Assembly (NCBI GenBank): GCA_031255235.1
Contig: JAIRSX010000052.1
Coordinates: forward strand, 1-6,550
Reading direction: 5' to 3'
Length of the DNA: 6,550 nucleotides
From: Rickettsiales bacterium
Lineage (GTDB): Bacteria; Pseudomonadota; Alphaproteobacteria; Rickettsiales; UBA1997
Shown here: in pieces, positions 6,471-6,550 of the stretch
Layout: each line of letters opens with the position of its first letter
Numbering within the stretch: position 1 is the stretch's first letter
Made by a program: the position numbers and the translations under genes
Notes under the pieces: generated by a model
Database searches by the model: none
The model's input: only the letters and a program-made list of their open reading frames with translations
Told to the model about the DNA's origin: nothing

Positions 6471-6550
6471 TAATGGAAGTTATAAACACATACGAGGAAA
6501 GAAGAGTTAAAATTGACTAAAAATTACTTAAAAAATAAAGAAAAAAGTAA
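6471..6550. other. right-edge stretch, unassigned
   Basis: Nothing here can be named. An ATG at 6473 opens 15 codons that stop at 6520 (MEVINTYEERRVKID). A purine-rich stretch (GAGGAAAGAAGAG, 6494-6506) precedes a TTG at 6513 whose frame (TKNYLKNKEKS) stays open to the window edge, so it could be the beginning of a gene. The evidence is too thin to call it one. Confidence 0.2.

Overview
This is an AT-rich window from a bacterium that looks Gram-negative, most likely an anaerobic or fermentative alphaproteobacterium. Three observations support this. The left edge carries the C-terminus of what reads as an outer-membrane beta-barrel. The MiaB and GAPDH proteins have an alphaproteobacterial flavour by eye. 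Two [FeFe]-hydrogenase maturation genes are present, which are uncommon in cultivated Alphaproteobacteria but expected in hydrogen-producing gut or symbiotic lineages. The taxonomic placement is inference; no database was searched.

Layout from left to right: (1) bases 3-119, the last 38 residues of a + strand outer-membrane barrel protein, cut by the window edge. (2) 223-1335, a + strand membrane-anchored calcineurin-like metallophosphoesterase. (3) 1375-1412, an AT-only-looking inverted repeat just before miaB. (4) 1417-2709, miaB, the tRNA methylthiotransferase. (5) 2733-4953, a - strand pair, hydE then hydF, convergent with miaB and overlapping by a few bases. (6) 5057-6085, a + strand NAD-type GAPDH, divergent from hydE and followed by a clear intrinsic terminator at 6094-6118. 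(7) 6143-6470, a small multi-spanning membrane protein resembling the DUF3147 family, whose reading frame appears broken by one base near its 5' end. (8) An unassigned right edge.

Functionally, HydE and HydF supply two of the three dedicated steps that build the 2Fe subcluster of [FeFe]-hydrogenase. HydG and the hydrogenase itself are not in the window. GAPDH generates NADH in glycolysis, so a hydrogenase elsewhere would be a plausible electron outlet, but nothing here links them directly. MiaB, HydE and HydF all depend on iron-sulfur clusters. The remaining genes are housekeeping or envelope functions.

I did not find a previously undescribed system. The items most worth a second look are the apparent frameshift at about 6189-6196, the departures from usual HydF motifs, and the hydEF pair without hydG in this genomic setting. 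There is no gene-free stretch over 300 bases, and I saw no tRNA, rRNA, CRISPR array, insertion sequence or phage gene.
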